The notes under the pieces were generated by a model. It had not been told where the DNA came from. It saw nothing but the letters and a program-made list of their open reading frames with translations, and ran no database searches. Shown in pieces: positions 15,580 to 26,268 of a DNA stretch of 64,000 bases (position 1 is its first letter; every line of letters begins with the position of its first letter). The DNA comes from Kiloniellales bacterium (GTDB lineage Bacteria > Pseudomonadota > Alphaproteobacteria > Kiloniellales > JAKSBE01): contig JASJBF010000003.1 of the NCBI GenBank assembly GCA_030066685.1, positions 234,790 through 298,789 on the forward strand, in the 5' to 3' direction. Position numbers and translations under genes: made by a program.

Positions 15580-16866
15580 ATGAAATCCGTGACAAGGGGG
15601 GCTATAGCGGCCGCGGCCCTGGCCGCCGCCGTAACCGGCAGTCCGGCCGTTCGGGCTGCCGACGACGTCATCAAGGTCGGGGTCCTGCATTCGCTGTCCG
15701 GCACCATGGCGATCTCGGAGACCACTTTGAAGGACACCGTCCTGATGATGGTCGACGATATCAACCGCAGCGGCGGGCTGCTCGGCAAGAAGGTCGAGGC
15801 CGTGGTGGTCGATCCGGCCTCCGACTGGCCGCTCTTTGCCGAGAAGGCGCGCGAGCTGCTGGAGAAGGAGAAGGTCGCCGCGGTCTTCGGCTGCTGGACC
15901 TCGGTGTCCCGCAAGTCGGTGCTGCCCGTCTTCGAGGAGCTGAACGGTCTGCTGTTCTACCCGGTGCAGTACGAAGGCGAGGAGAGCTCGCGCAACGTCT
16001 TCTACACCGGCGCCGCGCCGAACCAGCAGGCGATCCCGGCGGTCGAGTACCTGATGAGCGAGGACGGCGGCGGCGCGGAACGCTTCGTGCTGCTCGGCAC
16101 CGACTACGTCTATCCGCGCACGACCAACAAGATCCTGCGGGCCTTCCTGAACGCCAAGGGCATCACCGACGCCGACATCATGGAGAACTACACGCCCTTC
16201 GGGCATTCCGACTGGCAAACCATCGTCGCCGAGGTGAAGGCCTTCGCCTCCCAGGGCAAGAAGACCGCCGTGGTCTCGACCATCAACGGCGACGCCAATG
16301 TGCCTTTCTACAAGGAACTGGGCAATCAGGGCATCGCCGCCGAGGAGATCCCGGTCGTCGCCTTCTCGGTCGGGGAAGAGGAACTGGCCGGTCTCGACAC
16401 CGGGCCGCTGGTCGGTCACCTCGCGGCCTGGAACTACTTCATGAGCGTCGAGTCCAAGGCCAACGACGCCTTCATCGAGCAGTGGCACGCCTTCATCGGC
16501 GACAGCAAGCGGGTCACCAACGATCCCATGGAAGCGACCTACATCGGCTTCCGGATGTGGGCCCAGGCGGTCAAGCAGGCCGGCTCGACCGACGTCGACG
16601 CGGTGCGCCAGGCCATGTACGGCCAGACGGTGCCGAACCTCACCGGCGGCACGGCGGTGATGAACGTGAACCATCACCTGTCCAAGCCGGTGCTGATCGG
16701 CGAGATCCAGGACGACGGCATGATCGAGACGGTCTGGTCGACCGATGCCGAGGTGCCCGGCGATGCCTGGAGCGACTACATCCCGGAAAGTGCCAAGCTC
16801 ACCGCCGACTGGACCTACCCCTGGGTCTGCGGCAACTGCGAGGCGCCGACCTACGCCTTGAACTGA
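15580..16866 (+). CDS. urtA: Urea ABC transporter substrate-binding protein UrtA
   Basis: 428 residues with a signal peptide (residues about 1-27, RGAIAAAALAAAVTGSPAVRAA) and a mature type I binding protein of the amide/urea group. Characteristic stretches are IKVGVLHSLSGTMAISE, VFGCWTSVSRKSVLPVFE, LLFYPVQYEGEE, and TYIGFRMWAQAVKQAG. UrtA captures urea in the periplasm at low concentration for the UrtBCDE importer. The gene is separated from urtB by a hairpin, which fits higher expression of the binding protein. It is the first gene of the urt-ure block. Confidence 0.95.
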   Translation: MKSVTRGAIAAAALAAAVTGSPAVRAADDVIKVGVLHSLSGTMAISETTLKDTVLMMVDDINRSGGLLGKKVEAVVVDPASDWPLFAEKARELLEKEKVAAVFGCWTSVSRKSVLPVFEELNGLLFYPVQYEGEESSRNVFYTGAAPNQQAIPAVEYLMSEDGGGAERFVLLGTDYVYPRTTNKILRAFLNAKGITDADIMENYTPFGHSDWQTIVAEVKAFASQGKKTAVVSTINGDANVPFYKELGNQGIAAEEIPVVAFSVGEEELAGLDTGPLVGHLAAWNYFMSVESKANDAFIEQWHAFIGDSKRVTNDPMEATYIGFRMWAQAVKQAGSTDVDAVRQAMYGQTVPNLTGGTAVMNVNHHLSKPVLIGEIQDDGMIETVWSTDAEVPGDAWSDYIPESAKLTADWTYPWVCGNCEAPTYALN

Positions 16867-16882
16867 AGTCTGTCCACCGAGG

Positions 16883-16906
16883 AAGGCGGGTCCCCGGACC
16901 CGCCTT
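16883..16906 (+). terminator. Hairpin between urtA and urtB
   Basis: A perfect 11-bp stem AAGGCGGGTCC/GGACCCGCCTT with a 2-base loop lies in the 70-base urtA-urtB gap. It probably acts as a partial terminator or an mRNA-end stabiliser that raises UrtA over the other subunits. Confidence 0.6.
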
Positions 16907-16936
16907 CGCGTCCGCCCCGGACCCGGAGATCCCCCG

Positions 16937-18559
16937 ATGCCCTTCGGCCGCCTGGCTCGCAGCCTCCTGTTCCTCGCCGTGACGGCTGTGCTGCTGCTGC
17001 CGTCCGCGGCCGTGGCGGATCTGGCGATCGACTTGGAGGGCCTGGCGGAGAAGTCCAACGAGGCCAAGGCGGCGGCCGTTGAACGCCTGGCGGCCGGTGG
17101 CGAGGAGCGGGCGGTCGCGGTCCTCCAGGCCTATCTCAGCGGCCGCTTGTTCCGGACCAAGGACGAGGGCCGTTTCGTGATCGCTACGCGCAGCGGCGGT
17201 GACTACCTCATCGCCGATGCGGTCACCGGCGCGGCGCTGGGCGCGGTCGGAAAGCGCGCGCTGCGCAAGATCCGCATCAACAACCGCCTGCGCCAGCTGG
17301 TGAAGGGCAAGCTGGGGTCGCTGACGCTCGGCAGCCCAGACCCGGCCGCGCGGATCCGGGCCGCGGACGCCGTCTTCCGAAGCACGCGGGCCGAGATGAT
17401 CCCGGCTCTGAAGGCGGCGCTGGAGCGCGAAGATGATGCCGCGGTCGCCGCGCGGCTGCGCCGGGCCCTGGCCGCGACCGAGCTCGCGAGATCCGACGAC
17501 ACGGAGACCCGCATCGCCGCCCTGCGGTCGCTGGCGGATTTCGTCGATCCCGAGGTCCGTGCCCTCGTGGCCGCGGCGGCCGGCTCGCCGGCGGCGCCCG
17601 AGATCCGAGCGGCCGCCCGGGAAACCCTCGCTGCGATCGAGCGGGGTCTGGCCTTCAACGGGTTCCTCGCCAATGTCTTCCAGGGCGTCAGCCTGGGCTC
17701 GGTGCTGCTGCTGGCGGCGATCGGCCTGGCCATCACCTTCGGGGTCATGGGCGTGATCAACATGGCCCACGGCGAGATGGTGATGCTGGGCGCCTACACC
17801 ACCTTCGTCGTGCAGGAGGTCTTCCGCGCCGCCGCGCCCGGCTTGTTCGATTTCTCATTGCTGGTCGCAGTGCCGGCCGCCTTCCTGGTCACCGCGGCGA
17901 TCGGCGTCGGCATCGAGCGCGGCGTCATCCGCTTCCTCTACGGCCGGCCCCTTGAGACGCTGCTCGCGACCTGGGGCCTCAGCCTGATCCTGCAACAACT
18001 CGTGCGCAGCGTCTTCGGTCCGACCAACCGGGAGGTCGGCAATCCGAGCTGGATGAGCGGCGCCTGGGAGGTCGCGGGCGGCCTGACGCTGACCTACAAC
18101 CGGATCTGGATCATCGTCTTCGCGCTGGTGGTCTTCGCGCTTCTGGTCCTGCTGATCCGCTACAGCCGCTACGGCCTTCAGATGCGGGCGGTGACCCAGA
18201 ACCGGGCCATGGCGTCCTCCATGGGCATCCGTACCGGCTGGGTCGACGCCATGACCTTCGGCCTGGGCTCGGGCATCGCCGGCATGGCCGGGGTCGCACT
18301 CAGCCAGATCGACAACGTCAGCCCCAACCTTGGCCAGAGCTACATCATCGACAGCTTCATGGTCGTCGTCTTCGGCGGAGTCGGCAACCTCTGGGGCACC
18401 CTGGTCGGGGCCCTGTCGCTCGGGCTGGCGAACAAGTTCCTGGAGCCCTACGCCGGCGCCGTGCTCGGCAAGATCCTGGTGCTGGTGGCGATCATCCTCT
18501 TCATCCAGAAACGCCCGCGCGGCCTCTTCGCGCTGCGCGGCCGGGCGCTGGAGGCCTAG
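16937..18559 (+). CDS. urtB: Urea ABC transporter permease UrtB
   Basis: 540 residues. A signal-like N-terminus (about 1-27) is followed by a 200-residue soluble helical-repeat region typical of UrtB, then a LivH-type permease domain from about residue 240 to the end, with GVMGVINMAHGEMVMLGAY near residue 272 and the ATPase-contact loop MRAVTQNRAMASSMGIRT. It pairs with UrtC to form the urea channel. The N-terminal extension is usual for UrtB and is not a fusion peculiar to this genome. The gene lies 3 bases before urtC. Confidence 0.95.
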   Translation: MPFGRLARSLLFLAVTAVLLLPSAAVADLAIDLEGLAEKSNEAKAAAVERLAAGGEERAVAVLQAYLSGRLFRTKDEGRFVIATRSGGDYLIADAVTGAALGAVGKRALRKIRINNRLRQLVKGKLGSLTLGSPDPAARIRAADAVFRSTRAEMIPALKAALEREDDAAVAARLRRALAATELARSDDTETRIAALRSLADFVDPEVRALVAAAAGSPAAPEIRAAARETLAAIERGLAFNGFLANVFQGVSLGSVLLLAAIGLAITFGVMGVINMAHGEMVMLGAYTTFVVQEVFRAAAPGLFDFSLLVAVPAAFLVTAAIGVGIERGVIRFLYGRPLETLLATWGLSLILQQLVRSVFGPTNREVGNPSWMSGAWEVAGGLTLTYNRIWIIVFALVVFALLVLLIRYSRYGLQMRAVTQNRAMASSMGIRTGWVDAMTFGLGSGIAGMAGVALSQIDNVSPNLGQSYIIDSFMVVVFGGVGNLWGTLVGALSLGLANKFLEPYAGAVLGKILVLVAIILFIQKRPRGLFALRGRALEA

Positions 18560-18562
18560 GCC

Positions 18563-19702
18563 ATGCTGCTCTCCGGCGACCACGGCCGCCTGCTCTCGCC
18601 GCTCGGGGTCAAGGTCACCCTCGGGGTGCTGCTGGCGGTGAGCGTGCTGGTGCCGGTGCTGAACCTGGCCGTGCCGGAAGGCTCGTCGCTTCACGTGCCC
18701 TCCTATCTGGTCGCCCTGCTCGGCAAGTACCTCTGCTTTGCGCTGCTCGCCCTCAGCGTCGATCTGGTCTGGGGCTTCTGCGGCATCCTCAGCCTGGGCC
18801 ACGGCGCTTTCTTCGCCCTGGGTGGCTACGCCATGGGCATGCACCTCATGCGCCAGATTGGCGAGCGCGGGGTCTACGGTCATTCGGTCCTGCCCGACTT
18901 CATGGTCTTTCTGAACTGGCAGGAGCTGCCCTGGTACTGGTACGGCTTCGACTCCTTTCCCTTCGCCCTGCTGATGGTGCTGCTGGTGCCGGGGCTCCTG
19001 GCGCTGGTCTTCGGCTGGCTCGCCTTCCGATCGCGGGTCACCGGCGTCTACCTCTCGATCATCACCCAGGCGATGACCTTTGCGCTGATGCTCGCCTTCT
19101 TCCGCAACGACATGGGCTTCGGCGGCAACAACGGCCTGACCGACTTCAAGGACCTGCTGGGCTTCAGTCTGCGGTCCGACGCCACCCGCGCCGGCCTTTT
19201 CGCCGCCTCCGCCCTTGCCCTGGCCCTGGGCTATCTGCTCTGCCGCTGGATCGTCTGCTCCAAGGTCGGCCGCGTGCTGGTCGCGATCCGCGACGCCGAG
19301 AGCCGGGTGCGCTTCCTCGGCTACCGGGTCGAGCGCTACAAGCTCTTCGTCTTCGTCCTCTCGGCCATGCTGGCCGGGCTCGCCGGCGCGCTCTACGTAC
19401 CCCAGGTCGGTATCATCAATCCCGGCGAGTTCTCGCCAGCCAACTCGATCGAGATCGTGATCTGGGTCGCCGTCGGCGGCCGCGGCTATCTGCACGGCGC
19501 GATCCTGGGCGCCGTCTTGGTGAACTATGCCAAGACCTATCTGACCGGCGCCGCACCCGAGATCTGGCTGTTCTTCCTCGGCGGGCTCTTCATCGCCGTC
19601 ACCGTCTTCCTGCCCAGGGGCATCGTCGGTTCCCTCGGCGGGCTGCGCGACCGCCTTCCGCTCTCGGGTCTGAGACAAGCGCCAGGGGAGGCAGGCGGAT
19701 GA
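18563..19702 (+). CDS. urtC: Urea ABC transporter permease UrtC
   Basis: 379 residues, LivM-type permease with about ten hydrophobic segments. Diagnostic stretches are LSVDLVWGFCGILSLGHGAFFALGGYAMGMHL (near residue 65), NNGLTDFKDLLGF, and the coupling loop LVAIRDAESRVRFLGYRVERYK near residue 240. The insert VYGHSVLPDFMVFLNWQELPW is typical of UrtC. Its stop overlaps the urtD start by 4 bases. Confidence 0.95.
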   Translation: MLLSGDHGRLLSPLGVKVTLGVLLAVSVLVPVLNLAVPEGSSLHVPSYLVALLGKYLCFALLALSVDLVWGFCGILSLGHGAFFALGGYAMGMHLMRQIGERGVYGHSVLPDFMVFLNWQELPWYWYGFDSFPFALLMVLLVPGLLALVFGWLAFRSRVTGVYLSIITQAMTFALMLAFFRNDMGFGGNNGLTDFKDLLGFSLRSDATRAGLFAASALALALGYLLCRWIVCSKVGRVLVAIRDAESRVRFLGYRVERYKLFVFVLSAMLAGLAGALYVPQVGIINPGEFSPANSIEIVIWVAVGGRGYLHGAILGAVLVNYAKTYLTGAAPEIWLFFLGGLFIAVTVFLPRGIVGSLGGLRDRLPLSGLRQAPGEAGG

Positions 19703-20505
19703 GCCAAGCTTTGCCCCTGATCGATGAACCGATCCCCGGGCCGACCGGCGCGCCGGCCGAGGCGGCGGCGGATACTATCCTCTACATGGATGGTGTGACC
19801 GTCAGCTTCGACGGCTTCAAGGCCCTGAACAACCTCAGCCTCTACGTGCTGGCCGGCGAGCTGCGCGCGATCATCGGCCCGAACGGCGCAGGCAAGACCA
19901 CGATGATGGACGTCATCACCGGCAAGACCCGGCCGGCCTCGGGCCAGGTCTTCTTCGGCGGGGACGTCGACCTCACCCGGCTCGACGAGGCCGCCATCGC
20001 CAACCTGGGGATCGGCCGCAAGTTCCAGAAACCGACGGTCTTCGAAAGCCAGAGCGTCTTCGACAACCTGGAGCTGGCGCTGAAGGGACCGCGCGGTGTC
20101 TTCGCCGGGTTGTTCGGTGGGCTGAATGGTGCCCAGCGCGAACGCATCGACGAAGTCTTGACGCGCATCGCCCTCAGCGAGCTGCGCGCCCGGCTGGCCG
20201 GAAGCCTCTCGCACGGTCAGAAGCAGTGGCTGGAGATCGGCATGCTCCTGATGCAGGACCCGGAGCTGCTTCTGGTCGACGAGCCGGCCGCGGGCATGAC
20301 CGACGCCGAGACCGCCAAGACCGCGGAGATGCTGCAGGAGATCGCCCGCGCGCACTCCGTCGTCGTGGTCGAGCACGACATGGAGTTCATCCGCGCCCTC
20401 GACTGCCACGTCTCGGTGCTGCACGAGGGCGCGGTCCTGGCCGAGGGTTCTCTGGCGCACCTCCAGGACGACCCCCGGGTCATCGAAGTCTATCTCGGCC
20501 GCTAG
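19699..20505 (+). CDS. urtD: Urea ABC transporter ATP-binding protein UrtD
   Basis: 268 residues of the LivG class. Walker A GPNGAGKTTMMD (near residue 59), signature LSHGQKQWLEIGM (near residue 172) with the S-H-G-Q variant typical of UrtD, Walker B LLLVDEPAAGMTD, and H-loop VVEHDMEFI. The N-terminal 30 residues are a low-complexity leader before the cassette. It works as a heterodimer with UrtE to power urea import. The following urtE begins 6 bases later. Confidence 0.95.
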   Translation: MSQALPLIDEPIPGPTGAPAEAAADTILYMDGVTVSFDGFKALNNLSLYVLAGELRAIIGPNGAGKTTMMDVITGKTRPASGQVFFGGDVDLTRLDEAAIANLGIGRKFQKPTVFESQSVFDNLELALKGPRGVFAGLFGGLNGAQRERIDEVLTRIALSELRARLAGSLSHGQKQWLEIGMLLMQDPELLLVDEPAAGMTDAETAKTAEMLQEIARAHSVVVVEHDMEFIRALDCHVSVLHEGAVLAEGSLAHLQDDPRVIEVYLGR

Positions 20506-20511
20506 GACGCT

Positions 20512-21207
20512 ATGCTGCAGGTCCGGGACATCAATCTCTTCTACGGCGCCAGCCAGGCCCTGCGCGGGGTCAGCCTGAGCGCGGCCAAGGGCGAGGTGAC
20601 CTGCGTCCTGGGCCGCAACGGCGTCGGCAAGACCAGCCTGCTGCGCGCCATCGCCGGCCAGCAGCCGGTCAGGGCGGGCAGCATCCTCTGGGAAGACGAG
20701 GCGCTGGGCCGCCTGCCGCCCCACGCGCGGGCGCGCCGCGGCATCGCCTACGTCCCGCAGGGGCGGGAGATCTTTCCGCTGCTCACGGTCGAGGAGAACT
20801 TGCGCAGCGGCTACGCCGCGCTGCCGCGGGAGCGGCGCCGGATCGAGGCCGAGATCTTCCAGCTCTTCCCGGTGCTGAAGGACATGTTGCGGCGGCGCGG
20901 CGGGGATCTCTCCGGCGGCCAGCAGCAGCAGCTCGCGATCGCCCGGGCCCTGGTGATGCGCCCTCGGCTGCTGGTGCTGGACGAGCCGACCGAGGGCATC
21001 CAGCCCTCGATCATCAAGGACATCGAGCGCGTGATCCGCCTGCTGGCCGAGCGCGGCGACATGGCCATCCTCCTGGTCGAGCAGTACTTCGAGTTCGCGC
21101 GGGACCTGGCCGACAGCTACGCGGTGATGGACCGGGGCGAGATCGTGCTCGCCGGTCGCGCCGCCGACATGGTGGAAGCGGATGTCCGTCGCAGCATCGC
21201 CGTCTGA
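20512..21207 (+). CDS. urtE: Urea ABC transporter ATP-binding protein UrtE
   Basis: 231 residues of the LivF class with Walker A GRNGVGKTSLLRAI (near residue 36), signature LSGGQQQQLAIARAL (near residue 134), Walker B LLVLDEPTEGIQPS and H-loop LLVEQYFEFA. The stretch INLFYGASQALRGVSL at the start is typical of UrtE. Its last 26 bases overlap the start of ureD, joining the importer to the urease operon. Confidence 0.95.
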   Translation: MLQVRDINLFYGASQALRGVSLSAAKGEVTCVLGRNGVGKTSLLRAIAGQQPVRAGSILWEDEALGRLPPHARARRGIAYVPQGREIFPLLTVEENLRSGYAALPRERRRIEAEIFQLFPVLKDMLRRRGGDLSGGQQQQLAIARALVMRPRLLVLDEPTEGIQPSIIKDIERVIRLLAERGDMAILLVEQYFEFARDLADSYAVMDRGEIVLAGRAADMVEADVRRSIAV

Positions 21208-22072
21208 GCCGCTGGCTGGCTCCGCCGAGGCCAAGGTCGTGCCGCTGCGGCGCGGCGCGGTCGAGGGCGAGGCTCGGGTCGCCGTGCGCGCGGAGTCCGG
21301 CGTGACCCGCCTGGCCGCGCTGCACCAGCGCGATCCCCTTAGCCTTCGGCTGCCGCGGCCGGGGCGGGGCGACATCCTGGAGGCCTGCATGATCACCACG
21401 TCCGGCGGGCTGGTCGGCGGCGACCGCCTGACCGTCGAGGTGGAGGCGGGGGCCGGGGCGCGGCTGCGGGTCTATCCGCAGGCCGCCGAAAAGGTCTACC
21501 GCTCCCTCGGCGCCGACAGCCGGGTGACGGTCACGCTGACGGCAGCGGCGGAGACCTGGCTGGAGTGGCTGCCGCAGGAAACCATCCTCTTCGACGGCGC
21601 CCGCCTGCGGCGCCGGACCGAGCTGCGGCTGGTGCCGGGTGCGCAAGTCTTCGCCGGGGAGTTCCTGGTCTTCGGCCGGCGCGCCTCCGGCGAGCGCCTA
21701 TCACGCGGCCTGATCCACGACGCCTGGCGGGTGTGTTGCGGCGGAGATTTGGTCTGGGCCGATGCCCTCCATGCCGAGGGCGATCTCGCCCGGCCCCTGG
21801 CCTCGACCGCCTGCCTCGGAGGTGTGACGGCCTGCGCCAGCCTGATCTACGCGGCCGAGGACGCGCCGGCGCACCTCGACGGACTGCGCGCGCTACTGCC
21901 GGCGGACGAAGTCGGATCGCGCCAGGCGCTGACGACGGTCAACGGCCTGGTCGTCGGCCGCTTCCTCGGCGAGGCCCTGGCGGTCCGCCACGCCTATGGC
22001 GCCTTCTGGGCGGCGGCGCGGGCGCGCCTAGCGGGCCTGCCGGCGGCGCTGCCACGGCTCTGGCACCTGTGA
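21182..22072 (+). CDS. ureD: Urease accessory protein UreD
   Basis: 296 residues. Matches UreD through [20 protein letters not shown] (near residue 63), [33 protein letters not shown] and [13 protein letters not shown]. UreD (UreH) binds apo-urease and, with UreF and UreG, forms the complex that delivers nickel to the UreC active site. It overlaps urtE by 26 bases; a later start is possible because the first 40 residues are poorly conserved in the family. Confidence 0.93.
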   Translation: MSVAASPSEPLAGSAEAKVVPLRRGAVEGEARVAVRAESGVTRLAALHQRDPLSLRLPRPGRGDILEACMITTSGGLVGGDRLTVEVEAGAGARLRVYPQAAEKVYRSLGADSRVTVTLTAAAETWLEWLPQETILFDGARLRRRTELRLVPGAQVFAGEFLVFGRRASGERLSRGLIHDAWRVCCGGDLVWADALHAEGDLARPLASTACLGGVTACASLIYAAEDAPAHLDGLRALLPADEVGSRQALTTVNGLVVGRFLGEALAVRHAYGAFWAAARARLAGLPAALPRLWHL

Positions 22073-22106
22073 TCCGAAGGGACGCGAAGACGAAGGGGAG
22101 AAGAAG

Positions 22107-22409
22107 GTGAACCTGACACCGCGGGAAAAGGACAAGCTGCTGGTCGCGGTCGCCGCGATGGTCGCGCGCAACCGCCTGGAGCGAGGCTGCAAGCTGAACC
22201 ATCCGGAGGCGATCGCCTTGATCTCGGACTACGTGGTCGAAGGCGCGCGCGACGGCCGCTCGGTGGCCGAGTTGATGCGCGACGGCGGGACGGTGCTTGG
22301 CCGCGCGCAGGTCATGGAGGGCGTTGCCGAGATGATCCACGAGATCCAGGTCGAGGCGACCTTCCCCGACGGCACCAAGCTGGTGACCGTGCACCAGCCG
22401 ATCCGCTAG
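22107..22409 (+). CDS. ureA: Urease gamma subunit UreA
   Basis: 100 residues, the standard length. [20 protein letters not shown] opens the protein and [21 protein letters not shown], the most conserved UreA motif, lies at about residues 31-51. The C-terminus [20 protein letters not shown] matches the family. It forms the (UreABC)3 apoenzyme with UreB and UreC. The start is supported by GGGGAGAAGAAGG immediately upstream. Confidence 0.97.
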   Translation: MNLTPREKDKLLVAVAAMVARNRLERGCKLNHPEAIALISDYVVEGARDGRSVAELMRDGGTVLGRAQVMEGVAEMIHEIQVEATFPDGTKLVTVHQPIR

Positions 22410-22423
22410 GGGAGGTGGAAACG

Positions 22424-22756
22424 ATGATTCCCGGCGAGATCATGGTCGCCGACGGCGACATCCAGATCAACGAAGACCGGCCGAGCCTGACGTTGTTGGT
22501 CGAGAACAGCGGCGACCGTCCGATTCAGGTCGGCTCCCACTATCACTTCTACGAGACCAACGCGGCGTTGGTCTTCGACCGCGAAAGGGCGCGGGGCCAT
22601 CGCCTGGACATCCCCGCCGGCACGGCGGTGCGCTTCGAGCCCGGGCAGAGCCGCGAGGTGACGCTGATCCCCTACGCCGGCACCCGCGAGGTCCACGGCT
22701 TCAACGCCCGGATCAACGGGCCGCTCGACGGCCCTCCGGACGCTGGGGAGGGCTGA
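22424..22756 (+). CDS. ureB: Urease beta subunit UreB
   Basis: 110 residues from the ATG at 22424, which has GGGGAGGTGG upstream and gives the typical [14 protein letters not shown]-terminus; a GTG three codons earlier is less likely. The motifs [19 protein letters not shown] and [18 protein letters not shown] are hallmarks. It is a separate gene, as in most proteobacteria, and not fused to UreA. It forms part of the urease trimer. ureC begins 4 bases after its stop. Confidence 0.97.
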   Translation: MIPGEIMVADGDIQINEDRPSLTLLVENSGDRPIQVGSHYHFYETNAALVFDRERARGHRLDIPAGTAVRFEPGQSREVTLIPYAGTREVHGFNARINGPLDGPPDAGEG

Positions 22757-22760
22757 GGCC

Positions 22761-24470
<1,710 letters not shown>

Positions 24471-24477
24471 GGCGGCG

Positions 24478-24963
24478 ATGCTGAGAGCGACCGCGGTGCG
24501 CGAGGCGGGAAGCTGGTCTCCGGCGGAGGCCCGCGACGCCGTGCTTCTGGACTACGACGCCCGCCACCGTCGCCGCATCCTCCTGGGTGGGCGCCGCGGC
24601 CTCGAGGTCCTGCTCGACCTGCCGCGGGCGGTGGCCCTGCGCGACGGCGACGGCCTGGTCCTGGAGGACGGCGGCATCGTCGCGGTCGAGGCGGCGCCCG
24701 AGCGCCTGCTCGAGGTGCGCGCCGGGCCGGGCGCCGACCTGCTGCGCATCGCCTGGCACCTCGGCAACCGACACCTGCCGACCCAGCTGCTGGGCGACGC
24801 GCTTCGGATCCGCGAGGACCACGTGATCCGCGATCTGCTCGACGGCCTGGGCGCAGAGATCCGCTCGGTCGAGGCACCCTTCGATCCCGAAGGCGGCGCC
24901 TACGGTCACGGCCGGGTCCAGGGGCACGGCACCAACGGTGCAGGACATCATCACCATGACTGA
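24478..24963 (+). CDS. ureE: Urease accessory nickel chaperone UreE
   Basis: 161 residues with the two UreE domains: the N-terminal peptide-binding part to about residue 75 and the C-terminal metal-binding part with [30 protein letters not shown] (near residues 85-115), whose central His binds nickel. The C-terminus is short and His-tipped (GHHHHD), giving extra nickel sites. It passes nickel to UreG. The 3' end overlaps the start of ureF. Confidence 0.94.
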   Translation: MLRATAVREAGSWSPAEARDAVLLDYDARHRRRILLGGRRGLEVLLDLPRAVALRDGDGLVLEDGGIVAVEAAPERLLEVRAGPGADLLRIAWHLGNRHLPTQLLGDALRIREDHVIRDLLDGLGAEIRSVEAPFDPEGGAYGHGRVQGHGTNGAGHHHHD

Positions 24964-25630
24964 CGCTGCGCTCTACCGCCTGATGACCTGGCTGTCGCCG
25001 GCCTATCCCGTGGGCGCCTTCAGCTATTCCCACGGCCTGGAGTACGCGGTCGAAGAGGGCCGGGTCCGGGACGCCGGGTCCCTGCGCCTCTGGCTGACCG
25101 ACCTGCTCCAACTCGGCTCGGGGCGTAACGACGCGATCCTCTTCCGCCATGCCTTCGAGGCCGCCGAAGACCTGGTGGCCCTGCGCGAGGTCGCCGAGCT
25201 GGCCGCCGCCTTCGTCGCGTCGTCGGAACGGCATCTGGAGACCACCGCCCAGGGCCGCGCCTTCCTTGAGGCGACCTGCGACGCCTGGCCCTGCCGGGCC
25301 CTGGACCGGCTCCGCGAAGCGTGGCCGGGACCGCTGGCCTACCCGGTCGTGGTGGCGGTGGCGGCCGTGGGCCACGGCCTGGCCTTGGCACCGAGCCTGC
25401 AAGCCTATCTTCAGGGCTTCGCCGCCAACATCGTCTCGGCCGGCGTGCGGCTGATCCCTCTCGGTCAGAGCGACGGTCAGCGGGTCATCGCCGCCTTGGA
25501 GCCGCCGATCGTCGCGACCCTGGAGGCCACCCTGACCGCTCCGCTGGAGGATCTCGGCGGTGCCGCGATCCTGGCCGACCTGGCCGCCATGAAACACGAA
25601 ACCCAGTACACGAGGTTGTTCCGCTCATGA
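24956..25630 (+). CDS. ureF: Urease accessory protein UreF
   Basis: 224 residues from the ATG at 24956; an in-frame GTG at 24938 would add six residues but has no better ribosome site. The family motif [17 protein letters not shown] is at about residues 14-30, and [20 protein letters not shown] near residue 165 is the other conserved block. UreF bridges UreD and UreG in the nickel-insertion complex and acts on the GTPase. It overlaps ureE by 8 bases and ureG by 4 bases. Confidence 0.93.
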   Translation: MTDAALYRLMTWLSPAYPVGAFSYSHGLEYAVEEGRVRDAGSLRLWLTDLLQLGSGRNDAILFRHAFEAAEDLVALREVAELAAAFVASSERHLETTAQGRAFLEATCDAWPCRALDRLREAWPGPLAYPVVVAVAAVGHGLALAPSLQAYLQGFAANIVSAGVRLIPLGQSDGQRVIAALEPPIVATLEATLTAPLEDLGGAAILADLAAMKHETQYTRLFRS

Positions 25631-26268
25631 CTGCTTCCACTTCAGGCCCCTTGCGGGTCGGCATCGGCGGGCCCGTCGGCTCCGGCAAGACGGCCCTGAT
25701 GGACGCGCTCTGCAAGGCGCTGGCGCCGCGCTTCGACATCGCCGCTATCACCAACGACATCTATACCCGCGAGGACGCGGAGTTCCTGACCCGCTCGGGC
25801 GCCCTGCCGCCGGAGCGCATCCTCGGTGTCGAGACCGGCGGCTGCCCGCACACGGCGATCCGCGAGGACGCCTCGATCAATTTGGCGGCCCTGGCCGACC
25901 TGAATGAACGTTTCCCGGCGCTGGACGTGGTGCTGATCGAATCCGGCGGCGACAACCTGGCAGCGACCTTCAGCCCGGAGCTGGCCGACCTCACCATCTA
26001 TGTCATCGACGTGTCGGCCGGTGACAAGATCCCGCGCAAGGGCGGACCGGGCATCACCCGCTCGGACCTGCTGGTGATCAACAAGACCGACCTCGCCCCT
26101 CTGGTGGGCGCGAGCCTCGAGGTCATGGACCGGGACGCGCGGAAGATGCGCGGCGAGCGCCCCTTCGTCTTCGCCCAGGTCAAAGCGGGCCAGGGCGTGC
26201 CCGAAATCGCCGCCTTCATCCGGAGGCTGGGCGGGCTCGAGCCCGGGGCGGCGCCTTCGGCAGCCTAG
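25627..26268 (+). CDS. ureG: Urease accessory GTPase UreG
   Basis: 213 residues from the ATG at 25627, overlapping the ureF stop by 4 bases. P-loop [17 protein letters not shown] at residues about 12-28, [12 protein letters not shown], the nickel-binding CPH in [24 protein letters not shown], and the guanine-specificity [10 protein letters not shown]. It couples GTP hydrolysis to nickel delivery. Its last 53 bases overlap, on the opposite strand, the 3' end of the BTAD regulator gene, so the two transcripts converge with no terminator between. Confidence 0.96.
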   Translation: MTASTSGPLRVGIGGPVGSGKTALMDALCKALAPRFDIAAITNDIYTREDAEFLTRSGALPPERILGVETGGCPHTAIREDASINLAALADLNERFPALDVVLIESGGDNLAATFSPELADLTIYVIDVSAGDKIPRKGGPGITRSDLLVINKTDLAPLVGASLEVMDRDARKMRGERPFVFAQVKAGQGVPEIAAFIRRLGGLEPGAAPSAA

